Shown piece by piece: positions 54,102-62,465 of a DNA stretch of 64,000 nucleotides. Positions within the stretch are counted from its first letter, which is position 1. Every line of letters begins with the position of its first letter. Position numbers and translations under genes: made by a program. The notes beneath the pieces were generated by a model, which searched no databases, had not been told where the DNA came from, and saw only the letters and a list, made by a program, of their open reading frames with translations. Source of the stretch: an uncultured Collinsella sp. (lineage in GTDB: Bacteria; Actinomycetota; Coriobacteriia; Coriobacteriales; Coriobacteriaceae); NCBI GenBank assembly GCA_900541035.1, contig UQIN01000012.1:9260-73259 (forward strand). Direction: 5' to 3'.

Positions 54102-54662
54102 ATGAAGTTTGTTTGCCCCGTTTGCGGTTATGTGGAAGAGTTCGACGGCGACCAGCTGCCCGAGGACTTCAAGTGCCCCCAGTGCGGCGTTCCCGGTTCT
54201 CGTTTCCTGAAGCAGGAGGAGGGCCAGCTCGAGTGGGCTGCCGAGCACGTCGTGGGCGTCGCCAAGATGGAGGGCGTCTCCGAGGACATCGTTGCCGACC
54301 TGCGCGCCAACTTTGAGGGCGAGTGCTCCGAGGTCGGTATGTACCTGGCCATGGCTCGCGTCGCCCATCGCGAGGGTTATCCCGAGATCGGCCTGTACTG
54401 GGAGAAGGCTGCCCACGAGGAGGCCGAGCACGCCGCCAAGTTCGCTGAGCTCCTGGGCGAGGTCGTGACCGACTCCACCAAGAAGAACCTCGAGATGCGC
54501 GTTGAGGCCGAGAACGGCGCCACCGCCGGAAAGACTGATCTTGCCAAGCGCGCCAAGGCCGCTGGCCTTGATGCCATCCACGATACCGTGCACGAGATGG
54601 CTCGCGACGAGGCTCGTCACGGCAAGGCTTTCGCCGGCCTGCTCAAGCGCTACTTTGGCTAA
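54102..54662 (+). CDS. rbr: Reverse rubrerythrin (NADH peroxidase-type)
   Basis: 186 residues from ATG 54102 (GAAAGGAT upstream); the longer frame is not supported. An N-terminal rubredoxin (Cys5/8 and Cys25/28 in FVCPVCGYV and [10 protein letters not shown]) is followed by a ferritin-like diiron four-helix domain with [23 protein letters not shown] and [11 protein letters not shown]. Rubredoxin-first order defines reverse rubrerythrins, which in clostridia reduce hydrogen peroxide and oxygen. Fits an anaerobe. Monocistronic with a good terminator. Confidence 0.95.
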   Translation: MKFVCPVCGYVEEFDGDQLPEDFKCPQCGVPGSRFLKQEEGQLEWAAEHVVGVAKMEGVSEDIVADLRANFEGECSEVGMYLAMARVAHREGYPEIGLYWEKAAHEEAEHAAKFAELLGEVVTDSTKKNLEMRVEAENGATAGKTDLAKRAKAAGLDAIHDTVHEMARDEARHGKAFAGLLKRYFG

Positions 54663-54697
54663 GCCAACCGCTTGAGACATAACCTCTAGCTCGATGA

Positions 54698-54727
54698 GGC
54701 CCGGACCGTATTGGTTCGGGCCTTTTT
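54698..54727 (+). terminator. Terminator after reverse rubrerythrin
   Basis: Stem GGCCCGGACC / GGTTCGGGCC (54698-54707, 54713-54722; one G-U pair) then TTTTT. Confidence 0.9.
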
Positions 54728-54792
54728 GTGTCTCGAGGACTCGTTAACGCCCTGAAATAGAGCTATCTTCGGCATCGGTCTCTCGTCAAAAA

Positions 54793-54915
54793 CTAAGTGA
54801 GTAGACTTTTCGAAACTTGCCGAGCAGACCATCCGTATTGCTTTATAAAGTCGCAGGGAAATGACTTGTTTCAAAACGGCCTGGTCGCCATCAAGCCAAA
54901 AGTCTACTCACTTAG
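54793..54915. repeat. 123-bp palindromic element, copy B
   Basis: 18-bp perfect terminal inverted repeats (54793-54810, 54898-54915). Aligns without gaps to copy C, sharing GCAGG (61-65), CTTGTT (73-78) and GCCTGGTCGCCA (87-98), and more weakly to copy A. Its right arm encodes Leu-Ser-Glu-stop of the minus-strand gene at 54904. Confidence 0.92.
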
Positions 54916-56031
54916 AACCGCAGCCGTCCACGATCGAACTGTTTTGTGTCTAACGGGCATCTTTCCGTCAATTACTCCCAATTTTGTCCAGTCAACGAAT
55001 AGTTCAGACCGAAGTAATGTCTCAGCCCTTTGCTCATCTGAGCTTTTATCGCGATATTCAGCATCGAGCATCCTGCATACGGTCTTAACGATCGCGCGGA
55101 ATCTACCCTCATCGGATATCTGTCTGTGTGTCAGGAGAAGTACATCGTAGCCCATGGCCTGAAGGGCCGTCATGCGGTCAGCGTCACGCAAGCCATCCCC
55201 TGCGCGTCCGTGCGAGGCCTTTCCCTGACATTCAATGGCCACCTGTCGCCTACCGTCCGGTGAAGAAAGAAGTAGGTCGATATATACACGGGACTTTCCC
55301 ACAATCGCTCGAGCACTTGTGTTTAGCATCACTTCAACATTAAGCTCTATGCCGCAAAAACCTTCGCCTCCCAGGGATCGCGGCAGTGCAAGTAGCAAAT
55401 ACGCCTCGACCTCAAAAGGCGACGCGGCACCCAATGGAACGAGTTGCGATACCGCCATAAATCTATTGCCGTAACGCATCCCACAAACATCTGAACAAAA
55501 ACGGTCAAGGTCTCCGCCCAAAACCAAAGCGTCTCGACGCCATAAATTTGAGGCGGTGCCGTCCTCGGACGGGCAGCGCGCCCAACCGAACGTTGTCGAA
55601 ATCGCACCCGAATCAATTGCACGCGAAAGCTCCGTCTCAAGTAACGCCGGCAGGGCACACACCGCAAACAAGCCACACATCTCCGCCAATACCAAAAGAA
55701 GCTGAAGATCCGTCAGATGCCGTGACATGATGAATGCCGTCAGTAGAGGAGACGTAATCAAAAATCCATGCTCCGTTTCCAGCACGGATTCCCTGGGGAG
55801 CTCACCAAGAAACAGCCGCTGCCTAATGCTGGCAGGACAAGTCCGTTTGTTTCTCGTCCGAACCAATGTATGCAACGGAAAACCGAGCGCGACCGCAGCC
55901 GTCGGGTTGCGGGCGAGATCATATCGCTGCCGGTCTTCTTCCGGTCGTGGAAGCGGCGGACACAAAGCGCGGACTTGAGGAGGCAAACGCCAGTACCTAA
56001 AAGCCGATATGTCACAAAGTAGATCCTTCAT
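54904..56031 (-). CDS. Hypothetical protein with C-terminal DUF559/Vsr-like nuclease-type domain
   Basis: 375 residues from ATG 56031; no clear ribosome site, and a GTG two codons earlier is possible. The N-terminal half (FRYWRLPPQV, LITSPLLTAFIMSR) is unfamiliar and contains several Cys. The C-terminal half has YIDLLLSSPDG, VAIECQGKASHG and DADRMTALQAMGYDVLLLTHRQI, the spacing of catalytic-type residues in DUF559/Vsr endonuclease-like folds. GC content is visibly lower than in core genes. The gene is flanked by direct copies of the 123-bp element, and its last codons (LSE-stop) come from copy B. It may be a transferred gene; function unknown. Confidence 0.7.
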   Translation of the reverse strand: MKDLLCDISAFRYWRLPPQVRALCPPLPRPEEDRQRYDLARNPTAAVALGFPLHTLVRTRNKRTCPASIRQRLFLGELPRESVLETEHGFLITSPLLTAFIMSRHLTDLQLLLVLAEMCGLFAVCALPALLETELSRAIDSGAISTTFGWARCPSEDGTASNLWRRDALVLGGDLDRFCSDVCGMRYGNRFMAVSQLVPLGAASPFEVEAYLLLALPRSLGGEGFCGIELNVEVMLNTSARAIVGKSRVYIDLLLSSPDGRRQVAIECQGKASHGRAGDGLRDADRMTALQAMGYDVLLLTHRQISDEGRFRAIVKTVCRMLDAEYRDKSSDEQRAETLLRSELFVDWTKLGVIDGKMPVRHKTVRSWTAAVLSE

Positions 56032-56072
56032 AGGCACAGGAAAACACGAATTTCAACCCAGTCAGTCACGCA

Positions 56073-56180
56073 TTGGCGCGAACGCGCCAAAAATGGTGCC
56101 GAACGGACTGCCAAGTTTTCAACAGCCCTCCCCAACTGGCCAAAAGCTTGCCGAGAGCTGGACGAAGTTCTGTTGAAAAC
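56073..56180. repeat. Two hairpins upstream of the hypothetical gene
   Basis: TTGGCGCG-AA-CGCGCCAA (56073-56090) is a perfect 8-bp stem. GTTTTCAACAG (56115-56125) pairs with CTGTTGAAAAC (56170-56180), followed by CCCATTTTTTT on the plus strand. They fill the gap between the gene start and element copy C. Confidence 0.65.
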
Positions 56181-56212
56181 CCCATTTTTTTCTCATGCAG
56201 AAGCTTTGCGCG

Positions 56213-56335
56213 ACAAGTGAGTAGACTTTTTTGAACATCCCGAGCAGCCCGGTCATCCTGCTTTTCAAAACCGCAGGTAGATAGCTTGTTACAAAACTGC
56301 CTGGTCGCCAAAGTTCCAAAAGCCTACTCACTTAG
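56213..56335. repeat. 123-bp palindromic element, copy C
   Basis: Terminal repeats 56213-56230 and 56318-56335, with three mismatched positions, so slightly decayed. Inner stem GAAC (21-24) pairs with GTTC (101-104). The right arm encodes Leu-Ser-Glu-stop of the minus-strand pdxR gene. Confidence 0.9.
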
Positions 56336-57763
56336 GTTGCAGAGTGCTCCCATTAGCTGCGATTCCAAGGTATTTAGCGCTTTTGGACTCAAATCGTCAT
56401 ACTGAACAAGAATTTGACTTGAGTTTTCAGGGACAGATGCGCCATCGGCACACCAATAACAGTCACTGATATCGACGAACGGGATACTAGAGCGCGTGAG
56501 GGCCCGCACAAAAGAGCTTCCGCCCGCTCCACGCTCCGCAACCACGATACAGTAAAGGCCCGCGTCTGCATGCTCCATCGAGACCTCTCCTGCCGGAAAT
56601 ACCTTCCGCACAAGCGCCATCAGGCCATCACGCGCCTCGCGAGCACGAACGCGCACGCGGTTCACATGTCGCTCGTAATCACCCGATTCCAGCAAACGCG
56701 CCAAAGCGACCTGATCAACAGAGCTCACCGACGAGGCGTAGAAACCAAGGTTGCGCCTAAACCGCTCCATTAACTCATCGGGCAACACCATGTACGCCAA
56801 ACGCAACGCCGATGAAAGGCTCTTCGAAAACGTGTTGGTGTAGATAACCGACTGGGCGGCATCGATCGACGCGAGCGCGGGAATCGGCTTCCCGGCAAGG
56901 CGAAACTCACAATCAAAGTCATCTTCGATGAGATACCGACCTGGTCGCTCGGCGGCCCAGCTCAGAAGCGCATAGCGCCGCGCAATGCTCGTCACAAGGC
57001 CGGTCGGATACTGATGGGACGGCATCAGATGAAGTACATCGGTCCCGGTTTTCTGCAGAGCGCTCAAGTCCACGCCCTCATCATCCAACGGGATATGTCG
57101 AACTTTGCAGCCCATAGCCTGATAGATGCGCGTCAGACGTAAATAGCCCGGGTCCTCAACGGCATACACCTTGTCAGCGCCAAGCAACTGAACCAACATG
57201 GTATCGAGCAGCTGGGCGCCCGCGCCGATAACAATGTTATTGGGATCGACATTCATGCCCCTTGTCCCACGCAGGTGGTGAGCAATTGCGCGTCGCAGCC
57301 GAGCGGTGCCCTGCGCCGGTGCGGGCGAAAAGATTTCGCGCTCATCTTCGGATGCCAGCGTCGCCCGTAGTGCGCTTTGCCAAAGCCGCGCCGCCTCCAA
57401 AGCGGAAGGAGAAAGTGCATCGAACAGCTCGACCTGTCCGTTGACATCATGCGCGCTGAGGCCCACAGAGACGGTATCTCGGTCGATGCCCTGCGAAGCC
57501 AAAGGCAAAACCGGTGCATCCGGAAGCTTGCAAGCGTAGTAGCCACGACGCGGCATTGAGCAAATATAGCCCTCGGCAAGTAACTGGCTATATGCATTCT
57601 CGATGGTAATGACACTGATTCCCAGATGACTGGCAAAGGCGCGCTTAGACGGAAGATGCTCCCCCGCCACAATACGTCCAGCAACAATATCATCTCGAAT
57701 TTGCTGGTAAACATACTCATAAAGCGATGCTTCGCCGCGTTTTTCCAAATTGTAGTCAAGCAT
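56324..57763 (-). CDS. pdxR: PdxR, MocR-type GntR/aminotransferase transcriptional regulator
   Basis: 479 residues from ATG 57763 (AGGTGG 7 bases upstream). Residues ~8-75 are a GntR winged helix (YEYVYQQIRDDIVAGRIVAGEHLPSKRAFASHLGIS). From ~110 on is a fold-type I aminotransferase domain with VIGAGAQLLDTML, DDFDCEFR and the PLP lysine in TNTFSKSLSSALRL. It lies divergent from pdxST, the standard position of PdxR, which activates PLP synthesis when PLP is low. Its last three residues and stop are supplied by repeat copy C. Confidence 0.92.
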   Translation of the reverse strand: MLDYNLEKRGEASLYEYVYQQIRDDIVAGRIVAGEHLPSKRAFASHLGISVITIENAYSQLLAEGYICSMPRRGYYACKLPDAPVLPLASQGIDRDTVSVGLSAHDVNGQVELFDALSPSALEAARLWQSALRATLASEDEREIFSPAPAQGTARLRRAIAHHLRGTRGMNVDPNNIVIGAGAQLLDTMLVQLLGADKVYAVEDPGYLRLTRIYQAMGCKVRHIPLDDEGVDLSALQKTGTDVLHLMPSHQYPTGLVTSIARRYALLSWAAERPGRYLIEDDFDCEFRLAGKPIPALASIDAAQSVIYTNTFSKSLSSALRLAYMVLPDELMERFRRNLGFYASSVSSVDQVALARLLESGDYERHVNRVRVRAREARDGLMALVRKVFPAGEVSMEHADAGLYCIVVAERGAGGSSFVRALTRSSIPFVDISDCYWCADGASVPENSSQILVQYDDLSPKALNTLESQLMGALCNLSE

Positions 57764-57908
57764 GAGTTTGCCACCTGACCTTATCGAGCTGTTCAATCTG
57801 GTATTAGGCTGACATTATTATTATCTCGAAAACTGAGTATTTTGCCATACCCAGCTCCCCGATAGGATGTTCCGTCAAGCAATGCACATGCCAACCAAGG
57901 GAGCAACC
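57764..57908. promoter_or_regulatory. Divergent pdxR-pdxS promoter region
   Basis: About 145 bases hold both promoters. An AT-rich block (CATTATTATTATC, around 57813-57826) could be a -10 region. I see no repeated operator clear enough to call as the PdxR site. Confidence 0.4.
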
Positions 57909-58799
57909 ATGGCAGAACAGACCAGCAAGGCCGATCGCGTCAAACTCAATCGCGAACTCGCGCAGATGCTCAAGGGCGGCGTCATCATGGACGTCACCAC
58001 GCCCGAGCAGGCACGCATCGCCGAGGAGGCAGGCGCCTGCGCCGTCATGGCACTCGAGCGCATCCCGGCCGACATCCGTGCCGCAGGCGGCGTCTCGCGC
58101 ATGAGCGACCCCAAGATGATCAAGGGCATCCAAGAGGCCGTCTCCATCCCTGTTATGGCCAAGTGCCGCATCGGTCACATTGTCGAGGCGCAGGTCCTGC
58201 AGGCTATCGAGATCGATTACATCGACGAGTCCGAGGTTCTCTCCCCTGCCGATGACGTCTATCACATCGACAAGACCCAGTTTGACGTCCCGTTTGTCTG
58301 CGGCGCCCGCGATCTGGGCGAGGCGCTGCGCCGTGTTGCCGAGGGCGCCACTATGATTCGCACCAAGGGTGAGCCGGGTACGGGCGACGTCGTCCAGGCC
58401 GTGCGTCACATGCGCAAAATCCAAAAGCAGATCCGCGACGTTGTTGCCCTGCGCGACGACGAGCTCTTTGAGGCAGCCAAGCAACTGCAGGTTCCGGTCG
58501 AGCTGGTGCGCGAGGTCCATGCCACGGGAAAGCTTCCCGTCGTGAACTTTGCCGCCGGCGGCGTAGCGACCCCCGCCGACGCCGCGCTGATGATGCAGCT
58601 GGGCGCCGAAGGCGTCTTTGTCGGCTCGGGCATCTTTAAGAGCGGCGACCCCGCCAAGCGCGCAGCCGCCATCGTCAAGGCCGTGGCAAACTTCACCGAT
58701 GCCAAGCTCATCGCCGAGCTTTCGGAGGACCTGGGCGAGGCCATGGTGGGCATCAACGCCGACGAGATCGAAATCATCATGGAGGAGCGCGGACGCTAG
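57909..58799 (+). CDS. pdxS: Pyridoxal 5'-phosphate synthase subunit PdxS
   Basis: 296 residues from ATG 57909 (AAGGGAG upstream). [29 protein letters not shown] is the PdxS signature region (quoted in part), with catalytic Lys in [10 protein letters not shown] and RTKGEPGTG, and the phosphate loop [20 protein letters not shown]. It builds PLP from ribose 5-phosphate, glyceraldehyde 3-phosphate and ammonia delivered by PdxT. Operon with pdxT, 20 bases apart. Confidence 0.97.
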   Translation: MAEQTSKADRVKLNRELAQMLKGGVIMDVTTPEQARIAEEAGACAVMALERIPADIRAAGGVSRMSDPKMIKGIQEAVSIPVMAKCRIGHIVEAQVLQAIEIDYIDESEVLSPADDVYHIDKTQFDVPFVCGARDLGEALRRVAEGATMIRTKGEPGTGDVVQAVRHMRKIQKQIRDVVALRDDELFEAAKQLQVPVELVREVHATGKLPVVNFAAGGVATPADAALMMQLGAEGVFVGSGIFKSGDPAKRAAAIVKAVANFTDAKLIAELSEDLGEAMVGINADEIEIIMEERGR

Positions 58800-58819
58800 T
58801 CCGGCAGAAAGGATCGCAC

Positions 58820-59407
58820 ATGAGCGATTACGCAGACCAGACAGTCGCCGTGCTGGCGGTCCAAGGTGCTTTTGCCGAGCACGAGGCAAGACTATTCGAG
58901 CTTGGCGCACACTGTATTGAGCTGAGGCAGGCGGCTGATTTGAAGCAGGACTTTGACCGTCTGGTACTTCCCGGCGGCGAGTCTACCGTTCAAGGGAAGC
59001 TGCTTGATGAGTTGGGCATGCTCGAGGAGCTTCGTGCCCGTATCGCTGAAGGTATGCCCGTCCTGGGCACCTGCGCCGGCCTGATTCTACTGGCTCACGA
59101 CCTTGCCGCCCATGACGATAAGGGCACGCCGCGTCTGGAAACCATGGATGTACTTGTCGAGCGCAATGCCTACGGCAGGCAGCTCGGCAGCTTTCGAACC
59201 AAGGGGCAAATAGCCGGCATCGACGGTGAAGTGCCGCTGACGTTTATCCGCGCGCCCCGCATCGTCGAGGTCCACGGCGACGCCAAGGCCTTAGCGAAAG
59301 TCGACGGTCGTATTGTCGCCGCCCGTCAGGGCAACCAGCTCGGCGTAACCTTCCACCCCGAGCTCGACGACGATACCCGCCTCCACGAACTGTTCCTACA
59401 AATGTAG
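58820..59407 (+). CDS. pdxT: Pyridoxal 5'-phosphate synthase glutaminase subunit PdxT
   Basis: 195 residues; GAAAGGATC before the ATG. VAVLAVQGAFAEHEARL, LPGGEST, nucleophile Cys in VLGTCAGLILLA near residue 80 and the HPEL His/Glu near 173-175. It hydrolyses glutamine and channels ammonia to PdxS. Second gene of the pdxST operon. Confidence 0.97.
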   Translation: MSDYADQTVAVLAVQGAFAEHEARLFELGAHCIELRQAADLKQDFDRLVLPGGESTVQGKLLDELGMLEELRARIAEGMPVLGTCAGLILLAHDLAAHDDKGTPRLETMDVLVERNAYGRQLGSFRTKGQIAGIDGEVPLTFIRAPRIVEVHGDAKALAKVDGRIVAARQGNQLGVTFHPELDDDTRLHELFLQM

Positions 59408-59427
59408 GCATCGAAATCAACAAACGA

Positions 59428-59497
59428 AACGAGAGTGGATAATCTCCCACTTAGAGCTTGAATGCAGGCTCAAACCGGGAGATTATCCAATCTCGTT
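59428..59497. repeat. 21-bp-arm palindrome after pdxT
   Basis: Arms 59428-59448 and 59477-59497 match over 21 bp with one mismatch (core GGATAATCTCCC). The loop contains a smaller GAGC/GCTC stem. No T run, so not a plain terminator; the element is 70 bp. Confidence 0.8.
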
Positions 59498-59503
59498 CTA
59501 TAT

Positions 59504-59584
59504 AGTCGTTGGGGACGTTCTTAAACGACTAGTCAAACAAGAACGTCCCCAACGACTAGTCATTTAAGAACGTCCCCAATGACT
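59504..59584. repeat. AAGAACGTCCCCAAYGACT repeat, three copies
   Basis: A 19-bp unit occurs inverted at 59504-59522 and direct at 59539-59557 and 59566-59584 (one mismatch). The first two form a perfect 19-bp hairpin; the last two are spaced 27 bases apart. ACTAGTC links the units. Confidence 0.8.
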
Positions 59585-59638
59585 ACCTTTTGGCAGGTTT
59601 GAATCAAGGCAACGCCGATGTTTTGGCACCGACAGCGA

Positions 59639-59738
59639 GCGCCCACCAGAGCGAACAAATTGGCATGAAAAGAGGACGGCATAGACCTTCTGGTCATGCC
59701 GTCCTCTTTGAATGACAAGTTGTCGCTCTGGTGGGCGC
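59639..59738. repeat. Nested palindrome with terminator-like core
   Basis: Outer arms GCGCCCACCAGAGCGA / TCGCTCTGGTGGGCGC (59639-59654, 59723-59738) are perfect. The inner arms (59671-59687, 59692-59707; core AGAGGACGGCAT) form a hairpin that on the minus strand ends CTCTTTTC, so it may terminate the RGG-protein gene. Confidence 0.8.
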
Positions 59739-59780
59739 GCAGCGTCAACTAGTTACGCGGTTCGTAGAACCGCGTAACCC

Positions 59781-60692
59781 CTAAAAGCGGTTGCCGCGGA
59801 AGCCGCCGCCGTTGCGGCCGCCACGATCGCCGCCGCGACCGCCGCGGTCGTTACCGCGGTTGCCGCCGAAGCCGCCACGGTTGCCACCGCGATCGCCATA
59901 GCCACCACGGTTGCCGCCAAAGCCGCCGCGACCGCCACGGTCGCCGCCACGGTCACCAAAGCCGCCACGGCCGCCACGATCGCCACCGCGACCGCCGCGG
60001 TCGCCACCACGGCCACCGCGTTCGCCAAAGCCGCCGCGACCGCCGCGGTCGCCGCCACGGCCACCGCGATCGTCACGACCGCCGCGAGGACCGCGGTCCT
60101 CGTCCAGGCCCATGGCGACGAGCGGAGCGATGACCTTATCGAGAGCGGCCATCAGCTCGGTGGCCTCCTCGTAAGAAAGCTCAGGCAGGAGCTTCTCCTT
60201 CTTGTTGGCAAGCTCGACCAGGCCCTCAGCGGCATCCTCGGCAGCGAAGACAACGATCTTGCGCATATCGCCCTCGGCGTCGTCGATGCGGCCAACCAGA
60301 TCGGCAGCCTCGGCCTCGGCCATCAGGCCATCGAGCTCACGAAGGCGCATGCCCAACAGGTCGGACATTTCCTTCTGCTCCATCTTGGGCTTGAGGTCAA
60401 GGAGCTTGATGGCGCGCTCGATGTTCGCCATGCGCTCGGCCTTGGCCTCCTCCTCTTTGGAAATAGCAAAGCGACGGCTACGCAGCAGGCGGGCGGCCTT
60501 CTGCATCTTGTCCATCAGCTCTTCGTCATCGTAATCAACGGCGGCCTCGACAACCTCGGCCTCCTCCTCGGCGGAAACCTCGTCAGCAGCCTCAACCTCG
60601 GCAGCTTCGGTCTCCACGGTCTCGACTGCCTCGACCTCGGCAGCCATGGTCTCGTTCTCGGTCTCGTTCATAATCTCTTCGTTCTCAGACAT
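59781..60692 (-). CDS. RGG-box protein with acidic N-terminus
   Basis: 303 residues; AAGGAG 4 bases before the ATG. Residues 1-~57 are Glu/Ala/Val-rich and acidic. A helical middle (about 58-190) includes EMSDLLGMRLRELDGLMAEAEAADLVGR, which resembles a small winged-helix or MarR-like unit. From about 200 to the end the chain is a run of RGG, DRGGRGG and GFG repeats. RGG boxes bind RNA and promote condensates in eukaryotes. In bacteria such tails occur on some RNA helicases and RNA chaperones, but here no helicase is present. An RNA-binding role is inferred. Confidence 0.85.
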   Translation of the reverse strand: MSENEEIMNETENETMAAEVEAVETVETEAAEVEAADEVSAEEEAEVVEAAVDYDDEELMDKMQKAARLLRSRRFAISKEEEAKAERMANIERAIKLLDLKPKMEQKEMSDLLGMRLRELDGLMAEAEAADLVGRIDDAEGDMRKIVVFAAEDAAEGLVELANKKEKLLPELSYEEATELMAALDKVIAPLVAMGLDEDRGPRGGRDDRGGRGGDRGGRGGFGERGGRGGDRGGRGGDRGGRGGFGDRGGDRGGRGGFGGNRGGYGDRGGNRGGFGGNRGNDRGGRGGDRGGRNGGGFRGNRF

Positions 60693-60844
60693 GAGACTCC
60701 TTCTTGGCCCTCTCGGGCATCATCGCCCCATTCGCGGGGCCCGTCGCGCACTCTTTGCGCTTTAAACATTCATGCCTCTCGGCAAAACGTCCATTAGTTT
60801 ATGGTGTCGCCATCCAATCTAGCTGCAGAATCTATGTGCACACA

Positions 60845-62260
60845 TTAATGCGACATGTGCGACTCGCGACGAGCGTACACCAGCGACACCGCGAACCCGA
60901 CCACGGCAATTACAGCCGCCACACGCACGGCAGTTGCAAATCCAATCGCCTGGGCAACGTCCGTCGCAGCGCCAGCGGTGCCGGCAGTCGCCGCAGAACT
61001 CGAGAGCAGGCCGATAAACAGCGACGGGCCAAACGATGCGGCAATCATGTTCCACGTGTTGAGCAATGCCGTTCCGTGAGGATGCTCAGCGGCAGGAAGC
61101 GTCTCCAAGCCGGCCGTCTGCGAGGGGCTCAGCACCAGGCCGACTCCGGCATACACCACAACGGTCAGCGCCACGACGACGCCGATGTTCATGCTTGCCG
61201 CCGTCATCGAGATTGCAGTCTGCCCCACGGCAATCAGGGCAAAGCCGACCGGCAGCAGCGGCCATGCGCCACGGGCGTCCATCACGCGTCCGCCCACAAT
61301 CGAGGTCACGGCGTTGCAGGCAATCGCCGGCAAAATGAGCAGGCCCGCAACAAGTGCGGTCATGCCGTAGGCACCTTCAAAATAGAGCGGCAACAAAACG
61401 CTCATCGAGAACGTCGTCATCATCGACACCACCACAAGCAGGCACGCAGGCCAAAAACGAACGCTCGCCATGGGACGCACGTTAAGCACCGGATGCTCGA
61501 GCTTGAGCTGACGGGCCGCAAACAGGCCGAGCAGCACAAGGGCGGCGAAGAGCGTCACGATGCCGGCAATCAGATTGGTCGAGAACTCGCCTACGGAATA
61601 CACAAATGCCGTAATACCGGCAGCGAGCAAAACAACCGACAGAATATCAAGCGTGGCGTTCGAACGCTCTCCGACATTCTGAACAAGCTTTACGCCCGCC
61701 GCAGCGACCACAATGCCGCCCACCAGCGGCACTACGAACACCGCCCTCCAGCCAAACAACGTGCACATAAGACCGCTGATCACGGGTCCAAACGCCGGCC
61801 CCAGCGTAATGCAGGCACCGCCCAGGCTCAGATACAGACCGAGCTTCTCGCGCGGAGCGCAAGACAGCACCACGTTCATCATGAGCGGGAACAAGATGCC
61901 CGATCCCGCAGCCTGCAAAATACGGCTTGGCAGCAAAACGCTAAATGACGGAGCGAACAGGCACAGGACTTCGCCGGCGACCATGCATCCGCATGCGAAA
62001 AACAGCAGCTTGCGCGTCGAGAAACGGCCGGACAGGAAGGCCATGATGGCCGTAAAGATCGACGTCACGATCATGTAGCCCGAAACGAGCCACTGTGCCG
62101 TGGTGGCACTCACCGAAAAGGCTGCCATAATGTCGTGCAACGCCACGTTAATGATGTTCTCGTTAAACGCGGCAACAAAGGCTGCAATATACATTACGAC
62201 GAGAATCGCCGCAGAGGCCGATGGCGTTACTTGAACTTGTTGCTGAGATTTGCTCCCCAT
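60845..62260 (-). CDS. MFS transporter, DHA2 (EmrB/QacA-like) family
   Basis: 471 residues from ATG 62260 (AAGAGGAAGGAAA upstream); the longer frame to 62671 overlaps the def promoter and is not supported. FNENIINVALHDIMAAFSVSATTAQWLVSGYM is the DHA2 opening (quoted in part as a motif), then LSGRFSTRKLLFF (motif A-like) and LGPAFGPVISGLM (antiporter motif C). About fourteen membrane segments. Probably a proton-driven drug or metabolite exporter. Divergent from def. Confidence 0.92.
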   Translation of the reverse strand: MGSKSQQQVQVTPSASAAILVVMYIAAFVAAFNENIINVALHDIMAAFSVSATTAQWLVSGYMIVTSIFTAIMAFLSGRFSTRKLLFFACGCMVAGEVLCLFAPSFSVLLPSRILQAAGSGILFPLMMNVVLSCAPREKLGLYLSLGGACITLGPAFGPVISGLMCTLFGWRAVFVVPLVGGIVVAAAGVKLVQNVGERSNATLDILSVVLLAAGITAFVYSVGEFSTNLIAGIVTLFAALVLLGLFAARQLKLEHPVLNVRPMASVRFWPACLLVVVSMMTTFSMSVLLPLYFEGAYGMTALVAGLLILPAIACNAVTSIVGGRVMDARGAWPLLPVGFALIAVGQTAISMTAASMNIGVVVALTVVVYAGVGLVLSPSQTAGLETLPAAEHPHGTALLNTWNMIAASFGPSLFIGLLSSSAATAGTAGAATDVAQAIGFATAVRVAAVIAVVGFAVSLVYARRESHMSH

Positions 62261-62465
62261 GCATTTCCTTCCTCTTGGAACGACAGTCGCATCGCCCCAG
62301 AGGAACGGTCCAGGGCGAAAAATGAGCCCTAGACTTACGCCAGACGCCGTACACGACGAATCTGGCAACATGGTCCAACATCGAAAGATTGTAACGCGGA
62401 CGCATGGCTTTCCTTCCGCGCTATTATTAAAAGTCCACGAAAGCATAAGACATGAGGAGCCCGCC

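Noticed and set aside
54793..56335. Integron-like gene cassettes with attC sites at gene 3' ends
   Set aside because: The element size and its overlap with stop codons recall attC, but GTTRRRY/RYYYAAC core sites and an integrase are absent, and one linked gene is the core regulator pdxR.
59428..59740. CRISPR array
   Set aside because: The repeats here are palindromes of different sequence with no regular spacers, and no cas genes are in the window.
59753..60076. 107-codon Ala/Val-rich frame ending at 59753
   Set aside because: It is the RGG repeat read in another frame, which turns Arg-Gly-Gly codons into Ala/Val.
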